Of a stretch of DNA of 64,000 nucleotides, positions 43,511 to 52,117 are shown piece after piece. Source of the stretch: UBA2040 sp041674745 (lineage in GTDB: Bacteria > Bacteroidota > Bacteroidia > Flavobacteriales_D > Crocinitomicaceae); the NCBI GenBank assembly GCA_041674745.1, contig JBAYVD010000018.1:7184-71183 (forward strand), read 5' to 3'. Positions within the stretch are counted from its first letter, which is position 1; the number at the start of each line of letters is the position of its first letter. The notes beneath the pieces were generated by a model that was not told where the DNA came from, did no database searches, and saw only the letters and a list, made by a program, of their open reading frames with translations. A program made the position numbers and the translations under genes.

Positions 43511-45148
43511 TCACTTCATCAACTGAATATCCGCAATACTTTTAATCCGATTTCTTTCCAAGAATGCATCGATGGTTTCGAAATGTTCGATGACGCGTTG
43601 GTCTTTGAATTCGAACACTTTTTCTGAAAGTCCTTGCAAGAAATCCCGGTCGTGGGAAACGAGTATTAAAGTTCCATCGAAATTTTTCAAGGCTTCTTTC
43701 AACACATCTTTTGATTTCAAATCCAAGTGATTGGTCGGCTCATCGAGAATCAATAAGTTAACAGGTTCCAACAACAATTTCACCATGGCCAAACGCGTTT
43801 TTTCTCCACCGGAAAGCACACTAACTTTTTTGTCAATTTCGTCGCCATGAAACATGAATCCACCAAGAATAGATTTGATTTGTGTCCGGATTTCTCCCTC
43901 GGCCACCTCATCCACCGTTTGAAAAATGGTCAAATTTGGATCGAGCAACGATGCTTGATTCTGCGCGAAATAGCCAACTTTCACATTGTGACCCAGATGA
44001 CAGGTTCCGTTCACATCAATTTCGCCCATGATGGCCTTGATCATCGTTGATTTTCCTTCTCCATTTCGACCCACAAACGAAACTTTTTCGCCTCGCGAAA
44101 TAGATAGGTTGGCATCTTTGAAAACGACTTGTTCACCGTACGATTTGGAAACGTCTTTTACGGTTACAGGATAATCGCCTGCGCGTGGAGCAGGAGGGAA
44201 GCGCAATTTTAAAGCGGAAGTATCGATTTCATCGATTTCAATGATTTCCAATTTCTCCAACATACGTTCGCGGGAAGAAACTTGGTTGGTTTTGGAAAAA
44301 GTACCTCTGAATCGCTCGATAAACTGCATGTTATCGGCGATGAATCTTTGTTGTTCTTGGTAGGCTTTCACTTGGTGCGAACGACGATCCTCGCGCAATT
44401 GCAAGTAATGAGAATAATTGGCTTTGTAGTCGTAAATTCGACCCATTGTTACTTCAATTGTCCGATTCGTAATGTTGTCAATAAACGCTCTATCGTGGGA
44501 AATCACCATGACGGCGTTGGCTTTGTTTACCAAGAAATCTTCCAACCAAATTACAGATTCGATGTCGATGTGATTGGTTGGCTCATCCAATAAAATCAAA
44601 TCGGGTTTTTGCAATAATATTTTCGCTAGTTCAATGCGCATTCTCCATCCACCACTGAATTCTTTGGTTTGACGGTGGAAATCTTCCGGTTTAAAACCGA
44701 GTCCTTTCAATGCTTTTTCCACTTCAGCATCGTAGTTGACTTCTTCTAACGCATAATATTTTTCACCCAAATCCGTCACTCGTTCGATAATGGACATGTA
44801 TTCGTCGCTTTCGTAGTCCGTTCGGGTTTCCAAAGCATGATTCAATTTTGCCATTTCGTCGCGCATTTCAAAAACTTGTTTGAATGCTTTGGCGGCTTCT
44901 TCAAAAACGGTGCAATTGTCTTCGGTCAACAAATGTTGAGGCAAATAAGCAATCACGGCATCTTTCGGTGCGCGAACATGTCCACGAGACGGTTTTGTTT
45001 CGCCTGCAACGATTTTCATCATGGTCGATTTTCCGGCCCCATTTTTCCCCATCAAGGCAATTTTGTCTGTTGGGTTGATGACGAAAGAAACGTCATTAAA
45101 AAGGGTGGATCCACTAAAATCTACACCTAAATTGTCGATTGAAATCAT
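43511..45148 (-). CDS. ABC-F family ATPase (ribosome-associated)
   Basis: 545 residues from the ATG at 45148 (MISIDNLGVDFSGSTLF). It has two ATP-binding cassettes with Walker A GKNGAGKST and GRNGEGKST, signature motifs EFSGGWRMRIELA and VLSGGEKTRLAM, and Walker B LILLDEPTNHID and LLILDEPTNHLD. There are no membrane helices. The ~80-residue linker with EQQRFIADNMQFIERFRGTFSKTNQVSSR is the arm that reaches into the ribosome in this family. Members rescue stalled ribosomes or give antibiotic tolerance; which applies is unknown. TACCTTTG (complement of 45170-45177) is a likely -7 box. Confidence 0.93.
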   Translation of the reverse strand: MISIDNLGVDFSGSTLFNDVSFVINPTDKIALMGKNGAGKSTMMKIVAGETKPSRGHVRAPKDAVIAYLPQHLLTEDNCTVFEEAAKAFKQVFEMRDEMAKLNHALETRTDYESDEYMSIIERVTDLGEKYYALEEVNYDAEVEKALKGLGFKPEDFHRQTKEFSGGWRMRIELAKILLQKPDLILLDEPTNHIDIESVIWLEDFLVNKANAVMVISHDRAFIDNITNRTIEVTMGRIYDYKANYSHYLQLREDRRSHQVKAYQEQQRFIADNMQFIERFRGTFSKTNQVSSRERMLEKLEIIEIDEIDTSALKLRFPPAPRAGDYPVTVKDVSKSYGEQVVFKDANLSISRGEKVSFVGRNGEGKSTMIKAIMGEIDVNGTCHLGHNVKVGYFAQNQASLLDPNLTIFQTVDEVAEGEIRTQIKSILGGFMFHGDEIDKKVSVLSGGEKTRLAMVKLLLEPVNLLILDEPTNHLDLKSKDVLKEALKNFDGTLILVSHDRDFLQGLSEKVFEFKDQRVIEHFETIDAFLERNRIKSIADIQLMK

Positions 45149-45169
45149 GTTTAGCTTTTTTTGAAGGTG

Positions 45170-45177
45170 CAAAGGTA
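45170..45177 (-). promoter_or_regulatory. -7 box of the ABC-F gene
   Basis: TACCTTTG on the minus strand, 21 bases before the ATG; a clear TTG at the -33 position is not seen. Confidence 0.5.
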
Positions 45178-45265
45178 CGAGTAAGCTCGGCAGAAAAAAG
45201 AACCTGGATACTTTTTTTTACAGCACCCTTTTTTATTTTACTTTTAACAACATAATTTATTGATC

Positions 45266-46642
45266 ATGAATGAGACTCCTTTTCTGGAAATCGGGCGAAT
45301 TTACTTGGCTCAAAAGGCTTACTTTGATACCAATGATACCAAAAATGTTCAATTTAGATTGATTCAACTTCAAAAATTCAAGACACTCATTGAACGCTAT
45401 CAAAACGAGATCGAAGCAGCCTTGTGGATTGATTTGCACAAATCCAAGGAAGAGGCTTTTTTGACGGAGATCAGCATTGTTCTCATGGAAGTCAAATACC
45501 ACATTGCTCATTTAAAAAAATGGTCGGCATCGAAAAGAGTTCGAACGCCTTTTCATTTATTACCGTCTAGTTCCAAAATCGTTTATGAACCCTTGGGCCT
45601 TTCTCTGATTATAGCGCCCTGGAATTATCCGTTTCAGTTGCTCATGAACTCTTTGGTCGGCGCAATTTCTTCCGGTTGTTGTGCAATTTTGAAACCTTCA
45701 CCCGACACACCAACCATTGCCAAGTTGATGCAGAAAATGATTCAGGAAACATTTGATGAAAATTACATTGCTGTGGTTCAAGGAGGAAAAGAAACCAATA
45801 CGCTTTTACTTCAGAAGCGTTTTGATGTTATTTTCTTTACGGGAAGTTCCAGAGTTGGCAAAATAGTCATGAAAGCGGCAGCAGAAAATCTGACACCAGT
45901 TGTTTTAGAATTGGGAGGAAAAAGTCCTTGTATTGTTGGTCAGGATGCTAATATTACCATTGCGGCTCGAAGAATCATTTGGGGGAAATTGATCAATGCG
46001 GGTCAAACTTGTATTGCACCTGATTATGTTTTTGTGCACAATTCTGTAAAGGATGAATTGCTCAAATCGATGGTGAAGGAAATGAAAAGCATGTATGGGG
46101 AAGATTTTAAAGCAAGTCGATTTTATCCTAGAATTGTAAACGATGCGGCCATGGAGCGACTTACGAATCTCTTGCAAAACGTTGAAATCTACTTTGGTGG
46201 GCAAGTCGACAAAACGGAAAGATACATTTCACCGACCATTTTAGACAATGTGAAACCTGAAGATGAAATCATGAAAGGAGAAATATTTGGTCCCATCTTG
46301 CCCATTTTAACCTTCAAAAAAATCGACGAAGCCCTCAAACATGTTGCAAAAAATGAAAAACCATTGGCATTTTACTATTTTGGAAAGAGTAAGCACGCGA
46401 AAGAGATTCTCTTCAATTCAACGTCTGGTGGTGCCTGTATTAACGATACTCTTATGCACATTGTTAATCACAATCTACCGTTTGGAGGTGTTGGCAACAG
46501 TGGGATGGGAAAATACCACGGAAAAGAAAGTTTCTTAGCTTTTAGCAATCAAAGAGGGGTCATTGCATCATCGACATGGCTGGATTTACCTTTTAAATAC
46601 GTGCCTTTTAAAGGGTTTTCTTTTGTGAAGCGGTTGTTTTGA
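45266..46642 (+). CDS. Aldehyde dehydrogenase family protein
   Basis: 458 residues from the ATG at 45266 (a TTG two codons earlier is possible). Motifs include LIIAPWNYPFQLLMNSLVGA, FFTGSSRVGKIVMKAA (NAD-binding loop), VLELGGKSPCIV (catalytic Glu) and NAGQTCIAPDYV (catalytic Cys). The short length and the C-terminal hydrophobic end resemble the class 3 type, which oxidises fatty or aromatic aldehydes. The gene is divergent from the ABC-F gene. Confidence 0.92.
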   Translation: MNETPFLEIGRIYLAQKAYFDTNDTKNVQFRLIQLQKFKTLIERYQNEIEAALWIDLHKSKEEAFLTEISIVLMEVKYHIAHLKKWSASKRVRTPFHLLPSSSKIVYEPLGLSLIIAPWNYPFQLLMNSLVGAISSGCCAILKPSPDTPTIAKLMQKMIQETFDENYIAVVQGGKETNTLLLQKRFDVIFFTGSSRVGKIVMKAAAENLTPVVLELGGKSPCIVGQDANITIAARRIIWGKLINAGQTCIAPDYVFVHNSVKDELLKSMVKEMKSMYGEDFKASRFYPRIVNDAAMERLTNLLQNVEIYFGGQVDKTERYISPTILDNVKPEDEIMKGEIFGPILPILTFKKIDEALKHVAKNEKPLAFYYFGKSKHAKEILFNSTSGGACINDTLMHIVNHNLPFGGVGNSGMGKYHGKESFLAFSNQRGVIASSTWLDLPFKYVPFKGFSFVKRLF

Positions 46643-46666
46643 TTTCCGTTTTTTTAAATTATAAAA

Positions 46667-47179
46667 ATGTCTCAAATCATCACACATACTTTCGGGAAAG
46701 TCTTTCCAGCCAATGTCACGTTTGTTGGTTATTTACTTTTTGGCTTATCTTTTTTCATTTTCACCACGAGTATTTTAGGAGGTATATTCGTTTTACTACT
46801 GGCCTTTTTTATTGCTTTCACCGATTACGGTACAGCCTTAAACTTGAGAACGAAAACAATTCGGGAATTCACGAAATATTTCGGATTCATTCCGCTTGGC
46901 AAAGACAAAAGCTACAGTGGGCATCGATTCATAACTGCTATTCCATCCAAGCAAAGTATTCGAATGTATTCCCGCGCAACAACCGGTACAATTGTGACGG
47001 ATTATTTTTACTTGGTGTGCGTCTATAATGAGAAATACCAAGCAAGAATTGAGGTGGCGAAGTTCGATTCTAGAGAAGAAGCGATTGAAGTAGCGAAAAA
47101 AATGGCACCCCAAATGGAGTTAGAATATTTTGATTACGATCCGCGAAATATGCGAGATCGGTTAATGGGATTGACGTAG
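46667..47179 (+). CDS. Membrane protein of unknown function, 170 aa
   Basis: 170 residues. One or two transmembrane helices at about residues 17-52 (FVGYLLFGLSFFIFTTSILGGIFVLLLAFFIAF) are followed by a soluble part that reads like a PH-like or bPH domain (ALNLRTKTIREFTKYFGFIPLGKDKSYSGHRFI, ending with charged residues). This layout is found in uncharacterised bacterial membrane proteins. It follows the aldehyde dehydrogenase by 24 bases and may share its transcript. Confidence 0.7.
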   Translation: MSQIITHTFGKVFPANVTFVGYLLFGLSFFIFTTSILGGIFVLLLAFFIAFTDYGTALNLRTKTIREFTKYFGFIPLGKDKSYSGHRFITAIPSKQSIRMYSRATTGTIVTDYFYLVCVYNEKYQARIEVAKFDSREEAIEVAKKMAPQMELEYFDYDPRNMRDRLMGLT

Positions 47180-47247
47180 AAATGCCAATTTCACCGGGAG
47201 ATAACAATCCATCAATAGGCTCGTAACAAAACCCTAACAAATATTTC

Positions 47248-47277
47248 TTGCAGATAAAAATAATAAGCGTATCTTTG
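47248..47277 (+). promoter_or_regulatory. Promoter for rpsO, with leader hairpin
   Basis: TTG at 47248-47250, a 19-base spacer and TATCTTTG at 47270-47277. The ~55-base leader contains a 6-bp hairpin (ATCCTA/TAGGAT, 47288-47302), which could be part of an S15 autoregulatory site. Confidence 0.7.
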
Positions 47278-47337
47278 CACCGTCAAAATCCTAAAGTAGG
47301 ATGGCGGCTACATAAAAATCATTAAACTAATATTGGC

Positions 47338-47607
47338 ATGTATTTAGCACCAGAAAAAAAAGCAGAGATTTTCGCGAAACACGGCGGATCTGAAACAAAC
47401 ACGGGATCAACAGAGGGACAAATCGCTTTGTTTACTTACCGAATTTCACACTTGACAGAGCATTTGAAGAAAAATCGTAAAGATTATGGAACGCAAAGAG
47501 CACTTCAATTGTTGGTAGGTAAAAGAAGAAGTTTCTTGGATTATTTGAAGAAAAAAGATATCGAAAGATACCGTGCAATTGTTAAAGAATTAGGCTTACG
47601 TCGTTAA
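47338..47607 (+). CDS. rpsO: 30S ribosomal protein S15
   Basis: 89 residues, full length. Typical segments are KAEIFAKHGGSETNTGSTEGQIALFTYRI, HLTEHLKKNRKDYGTQRALQLLVGKRR and FLDYLKKKDIERYRAIVKELGLRR. S15 binds 16S rRNA early in 30S assembly and often controls its own mRNA. pnp follows, as in many bacteria, with a terminator between the two. Confidence 0.97.
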   Translation: MYLAPEKKAEIFAKHGGSETNTGSTEGQIALFTYRISHLTEHLKKNRKDYGTQRALQLLVGKRRSFLDYLKKKDIERYRAIVKELGLRR

Positions 47608-47631
47608 TCTTAGCATACAATATTCAAAATG

Positions 47632-47665
47632 GGGCAATCGGAGTTATTCGACTGCCCTTTTTTTT
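47632..47665 (+). terminator. Terminator between rpsO and pnp
   Basis: GGGCA-A-TCG pairs with CGA-C-TGCCC around an 8-base loop, followed by a T-run. Some transcription may read through into pnp. Confidence 0.82.
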
Positions 47666-47742
47666 GAAAAAAATGTCCAAATAGTGCATTGAGCATAAGC
47701 GAAGTGAACGGATTGGGCAACTTAAATTAGTAAATTATATAT

Positions 47743-49881
47743 ATGAACATAGGAATAAAAAAGTCCATCATTACTGGAGGGAAAGAAATTTCCATCGAGA
47801 CTGGAAAGCTTGCTAAACAAGCTGACGGCGCAGTTGTGTTACGAATGGGCGACACAATGATGCTCGCAACGGTTGTTGCAGCTCAAGAAGCAAAAGAAGG
47901 AGTAGATTTCCTTCCGTTAACAGTTGATTACCGTGAAAAGTATGCAGCAGCAGGAAGAATCCCAGGAGGATTTTTCAGAAGAGAGGCTCGTCCGTCAGAA
48001 GGAGAAATCTTGATGATGCGTATCGTGGATCGCGCTATGCGTCCATTGTTTCCAGACGATTACCACGCAGAAGTGCAGTTGATGGTTCAATTGTTGTCGT
48101 ATGACGGTGTAAATCATCCAGATGCTTTAATCGGCTTTGCTGCATCTTGTGCAGTGGCTGTTTCTGATATCCCGTTCAACGGACCGATGTCGGAAGTGAA
48201 AGTAGGAAGAGTGAACGGTCAATTGATTTTGAACCCGACTGTGGAGGAATTGAAAAATTCTGATTTGGATATCATTGTTGCTGGTACAGCAAAAGATGTA
48301 AACATGGTAGAAGGTGAAATGAAAGAAATTTCAGAAGAAGAGATGGTGGAAGTCATCAAATTCGCACACGCAGCTATCCAAGAACAATGTAAATTTCAAG
48401 AAGATTTAGCGAAAGAAATTCCTAATGCCTTCCCGAAAAGAGAATACAATCACGAAACACACGATGAGGCATTAAAAGCGAAAGTGTATGCTGAGTGTTT
48501 TGAAAAATGCAAAGCAGTAGCACGTCAAGGAAATGCAAACAAATCCATGCGTTCGGAGTTGTTCGGTGCAGTAAAAGAAGAATTCGCTGCTCAATTCTCT
48601 GAAGAAGAATTGGCGGAGAAAAAAGGATTCATCTCAATTTACTTCAAAGAAACGATGAAAAAAGCGGTTCGTGATGTGATGTTGAATGAAAAAATCCGTT
48701 TGGATGGTCGTCAATTCAACGAAATTCGTCCAATCTGGTCAGAAGTTGATTACTTGCCAATGGTGCACGGTTCTGCTGTCTTCACACGTGGAGAAACACA
48801 AGCCTTGATGACATTGACTTTAGGTGGTAAAATGGACGAGCAGATGATCGACGGCGTTACCGAAAAAGGATTTGAAAAATTCATGTTGCACTACAATTTC
48901 CCTCCATTCTCAACGGGTGAGGCGCGTCCACTTCGTGGAACTTCTCGTCGTGAGATCGGTCACGGAAACTTGGCATTGAGAGCATTGAAACAAGTACTTC
49001 CTGATGACAATCCTTACACAATCCGTTTGGTTTCTGAGATATTGGAATCCAATGGTTCATCTTCCATGGCAACCGTTTGTTCAGGAACGTTGGCATTGAT
49101 GGACGGAGGTGTTCAAATCAAAGCGCCAGTTTCTGGAATCGCAATGGGATTGGTTACCGAAGGTGGTAAATTTGCTGTATTGTCTGATATCTTAGGTGAT
49201 GAAGATCACTTGGGTGACATGGACTTTAAAGTATGTGGTACCGCAAAAGGAATCACAGCTTGTCAAATGGACATCAAAGTAGACGGTTTGTCATACGAAG
49301 TATTGACGCAAGCGTTGATGCAAGCGAAAGAAGGTCGTATGCACATTTTGGGTAAGATTTTGGAAACACTTCCTGCACCAAATAAAGAAATGAAACCGCA
49401 AACTCCACGTATCGAAGCATTTAACGTGCCAAATGATATGATTGGAGCGATTATCGGACCTGGAGGAAAAATCATCCAAGGAATTCAAAAAGACACAAAC
49501 ACAACCGTTACAATTGAAGAATTGGAAACAGGTGAAGGTCGTGTTCAAATCATGTCAAACAATGCAGATGACATGAATGCAGCAGTAAGAATCGTTCGTG
49601 GAATTGCTTTCCCTCCAATCGTAGAAGAAGGAGCAACCTACACAGGAAAAATCAAATCGGTACAAGCTTACGGTTGTTTCGTGGAGATTTTGCCAGGAAC
49701 AGACGGTTTGATCCACATTTCAGAGTTCTCTTGGGAGAAAGTTGACAAAATGGAAGATGTTTGTAAAGAAGGTGATATGGTAACGTTTAAAGTCGTTTCA
49801 CGCGATGAGAAAACGAAAAAATGGAAACTTTCTCGTCGAATCTTGTTGCCAAGACCAGAAAAGAAAGAAGCGGAAGCATAA
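47743..49881 (+). CDS. pnp: Polyribonucleotide nucleotidyltransferase (PNPase)
   Basis: 712 residues. Two RNase PH domains (AKQADGAVVLRMGDTMMLATVV; VHGSAVFTRGETQALMTLTLGG) enclose the helical middle. A KH domain (MIGAIIGPGGKIIQGIQKDTN) and an S1 domain (YTGKIKSVQAYGCFVEILPG) follow. The enzyme degrades RNA 3'-5' using phosphate. A 53-base stretch spanning the start codon and the first 11 codons (47724-47776) is repeated exactly at 63826-63878. Confidence 0.97.
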   Translation: MNIGIKKSIITGGKEISIETGKLAKQADGAVVLRMGDTMMLATVVAAQEAKEGVDFLPLTVDYREKYAAAGRIPGGFFRREARPSEGEILMMRIVDRAMRPLFPDDYHAEVQLMVQLLSYDGVNHPDALIGFAASCAVAVSDIPFNGPMSEVKVGRVNGQLILNPTVEELKNSDLDIIVAGTAKDVNMVEGEMKEISEEEMVEVIKFAHAAIQEQCKFQEDLAKEIPNAFPKREYNHETHDEALKAKVYAECFEKCKAVARQGNANKSMRSELFGAVKEEFAAQFSEEELAEKKGFISIYFKETMKKAVRDVMLNEKIRLDGRQFNEIRPIWSEVDYLPMVHGSAVFTRGETQALMTLTLGGKMDEQMIDGVTEKGFEKFMLHYNFPPFSTGEARPLRGTSRREIGHGNLALRALKQVLPDDNPYTIRLVSEILESNGSSSMATVCSGTLALMDGGVQIKAPVSGIAMGLVTEGGKFAVLSDILGDEDHLGDMDFKVCGTAKGITACQMDIKVDGLSYEVLTQALMQAKEGRMHILGKILETLPAPNKEMKPQTPRIEAFNVPNDMIGAIIGPGGKIIQGIQKDTNTTVTIEELETGEGRVQIMSNNADDMNAAVRIVRGIAFPPIVEEGATYTGKIKSVQAYGCFVEILPGTDGLIHISEFSWEKVDKMEDVCKEGDMVTFKVVSRDEKTKKWKLSRRILLPRPEKKEAEA

Positions 49882-49901
49882 GCTGAAACTTTATCATACA
49901 G

Positions 49902-49932
49902 AACGCTCTATCGAAAGATAGGGCGTTTTTTT
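49902..49932 (+). terminator. Terminator after pnp
   Basis: AACGC-CTATC pairs with GATAG-GCGTT (one unpaired base on each side) around a GAAA loop, followed by seven T residues, 20 bases after the pnp stop. Confidence 0.9.
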
Positions 49933-50240
49933 GTACTGTAAATTTTAGAAATGTTGGTTTGAAAATTTTGAAACAGTGGGCGTTCTTGTTCGAGTTGTTT
50001 CGAAAAGTTGTCTTCGGTTTTTTGTAAAGAGGGTTTGATTTATTTTATTCTCTATTTAACGAATTAAATGGATATAAAAAAATAAAATTCCCGAATTCCC
50101 AAATTCCCAAATTTGCGAACGAGATTTGATTATCAATGAATTGCGATGTTTTCATTCCGTAATTTGAGATAGATTGAAATGAGATTTTTAATGTAAAATA
50201 CCAACCAATTTATTCAATAAAAGGTTAAGCAAGACCACCC
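49933..50240. other. Intergenic region without a gene
   Basis: About 300 A/T-rich bases between the pnp terminator and the end of the next minus-strand gene. No credible coding frame is seen. The only clear structure is the short repeat at 50085-50123. Confidence 0.7.
50085..50123. repeat. Short tandem repeat related to the one at 38.1 kb
   Basis: Three 8-bp units of AAATTCCC (the middle one GAATTCCC) followed by AAATTTGCGAACGAG. The last 22 bases match 38109-38130 with two differences, so the two loci share a common element with the 8-bp unit in variable copy number. Confidence 0.78.
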
Positions 50241-51146
50241 TTAATAATAGGCAATCCTACGTTCCACAATATAAAAGCGAGAATTGTTGATAGACGTTGT
50301 TTTTCGAATCCAATTGTGGTCGCTGTCAAAAACATAGGTATTCACTTCATGGTCGTGAATTTGACGTTTTGAATTTACATCCAATACCGAAATGGCGTTA
50401 CCATATTCGTCGAATTCAGATTTCGTCGAAGTTTCAACTTTGTTTTTGTTGATTCCTTCCCAGAATTCAGATACCAACTTCCCATTCAAATAAGCATAGC
50501 TGGTTCTTTCCATTAATCCGACTTGCGCGTCATACCATTCTTTTTTCAGTAGCTGGTTTAAGGTATCATACCTGTATTGAATGTATTCTTTGCCATCTTG
50601 GTATTCAAATGTTTCTTTTGACAAAAAACCTTGGGTATTGTACTCATTGATTTGATGACTGACATGTCCTCCATTGAAATCAAATTCCCATACCTCTGTT
50701 AACTGATTCTTCTCATTATAAGCGAAGCGATGTTTTAGCTTCATGGCCAGCGAATCTGAATTGGGAGCGACTAATTCAGCTACTATTTTCCCTGTGGAAT
50801 CATAGAGGTAGCTGAAAATAAAAGAAAGGTGACTTTTTGATTGAAGAAGTGAGTCACTGAAAACAAATTCTTCTGAATGAATATAATTTCTTGCGTCATC
50901 ATAAAACGTTCGCTTAATTAAATGACCACGCTTGTCGAATTCCATTTTGTTATCATTCATCCAAGAAACTTGTCGGTTTTTACCAATTTTTGAATAGGTA
51001 ACACCATCAAAATCAGCTTCAAAACTTTCTTCGAAGATAAATTTCACTTTGCCAAAAATGGGTGCCGTCATTTCTTCTTGTCCAAAACTGAGGAAAGTGT
51101 TACAGAGAGCAAAGAGTAGCATAAGTCGAGTCACAAATGGCAACAT
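50241..51146 (-). CDS. Exported protein of unknown function with YD-like units
   Basis: 301 residues with a signal peptide (MLPFVTRLMLLFALCNTFLSFGQ). The body contains repeated patterns of the type EFDKRGHLIKRTFYDDARN, EYNTQGFLSKETFEYQDGK, SEFDEYGNAISVLDVNS, similar to the short beta-hairpin units of Rhs/YD-type repeats and to many uncharacterised Bacteroidota exported proteins. No C-terminal T9SS domain is visible. It lies 101 bases after the metallophosphoesterase gene and in the same direction, so it may or may not be part of that operon. Confidence 0.72.
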   Translation of the reverse strand: MLPFVTRLMLLFALCNTFLSFGQEEMTAPIFGKVKFIFEESFEADFDGVTYSKIGKNRQVSWMNDNKMEFDKRGHLIKRTFYDDARNYIHSEEFVFSDSLLQSKSHLSFIFSYLYDSTGKIVAELVAPNSDSLAMKLKHRFAYNEKNQLTEVWEFDFNGGHVSHQINEYNTQGFLSKETFEYQDGKEYIQYRYDTLNQLLKKEWYDAQVGLMERTSYAYLNGKLVSEFWEGINKNKVETSTKSEFDEYGNAISVLDVNSKRQIHDHEVNTYVFDSDHNWIRKTTSINNSRFYIVERRIAYY

Positions 51147-51247
51147 TTTTTCTTGGCGTAGTTTTTTATCAATTGCGAATTTACAAAAGCATCGGCTATG
51201 TTCCTCTTCTCGAATTGGGATTGTTTCGACAGTGAAATGTGAGCAAA

Positions 51248-52117
51248 CTATTGCACCACTTTCTGCTTCAGCAAATGAATCGGTTTTTCATCCAACTGAA
51301 AAGCAATGCCTTGGAGTGACGTTTCTGTCTCGGGTAAAATTTCATTGGAATCCCAAATGCCGGTCAACAAGGTTCGAGCATATTCTTGCGGCAATTTACT
51401 TTCTCGCATGCGCGCACTGGGTTCGTGTGTATCGTATTCCAAGGTACGATGACAAATGATGATTTCCGTTTCGTATTCTTCCAAGGTCATGAACCAAACA
51501 CGATCCGTTCCGTCATTTGCAGGCATGCCAACAACGCCAGAATTCAACCACGCTTTGCATTTCTCAAGATCAGAAAAAGGCAAACCGCAATGTCCTGCCA
51601 ACATGATTTCTACCCCCATTTTATCCAGTTGCGCTTCTTTTAAATGCCAATCCGACGATTTGAAAAGATAACCAGCCGTTTCGTCAAACGTACCGTGGAC
51701 CGTGCCGAATGAATAGCCACCAAAATTGAATTTTAAAAAATCGGGCAATTTCTCCATCCAACGAAGGGTTTCTTCGTTGCATTTTTCTTTGGCAAAAGGA
51801 TACCATTGGCGCGAGAATATATCGCAACGCGAATCTCCTTCAAAATTACAACCGCAATCATCCGCACCGGTTGCCAATTGAATCTCGACATTTCCTGCAA
51901 TGCAGTGAACACCCCAATTTCGAATCAAATCGACGCATTCTTGAGGTTGTGCGCAATAGGCAACCACGTCGCCCGTACAAATGGTATTTTCTGGAGTAAA
52001 ACCTTCCGCCATCGCCAGTTCATACAAAGCTTCTAAAGCTTGCAAATTGCTGTAAACACCTCCAAAAACAAGGAGTTTACCCGAAAGATCAGGCAGTATT
52101 GTTATTTTTTTATCCAT
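51248..52117 (-). CDS. Divergent metallophosphoesterase-family protein
   Basis: 289 residues from the ATG at 52117 (MDKKITILPD); longer frames reach back into the symporter gene. The fold markers are CTGDVVAYCAQPQECVDLIRNWG, IAGNVE, GTVHGTFDE and AGHCGLPF, but the first motif reads FGGVYSNLQAL where ordinary metallophosphoesterases have GDxHGN, so two metal ligands are replaced. A conserved-looking Cys cluster (DDCGCNFEGDSRCD) follows. I believe similar GGxYSN proteins form a distinct subfamily. The gene overlaps the symporter by 16 bases and is the last of the SusCD operon. Confidence 0.78.
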   Translation of the reverse strand: MDKKITILPDLSGKLLVFGGVYSNLQALEALYELAMAEGFTPENTICTGDVVAYCAQPQECVDLIRNWGVHCIAGNVEIQLATGADDCGCNFEGDSRCDIFSRQWYPFAKEKCNEETLRWMEKLPDFLKFNFGGYSFGTVHGTFDETAGYLFKSSDWHLKEAQLDKMGVEIMLAGHCGLPFSDLEKCKAWLNSGVVGMPANDGTDRVWFMTLEEYETEIIICHRTLEYDTHEPSARMRESKLPQEYARTLLTGIWDSNEILPETETSLQGIAFQLDEKPIHLLKQKVVQ

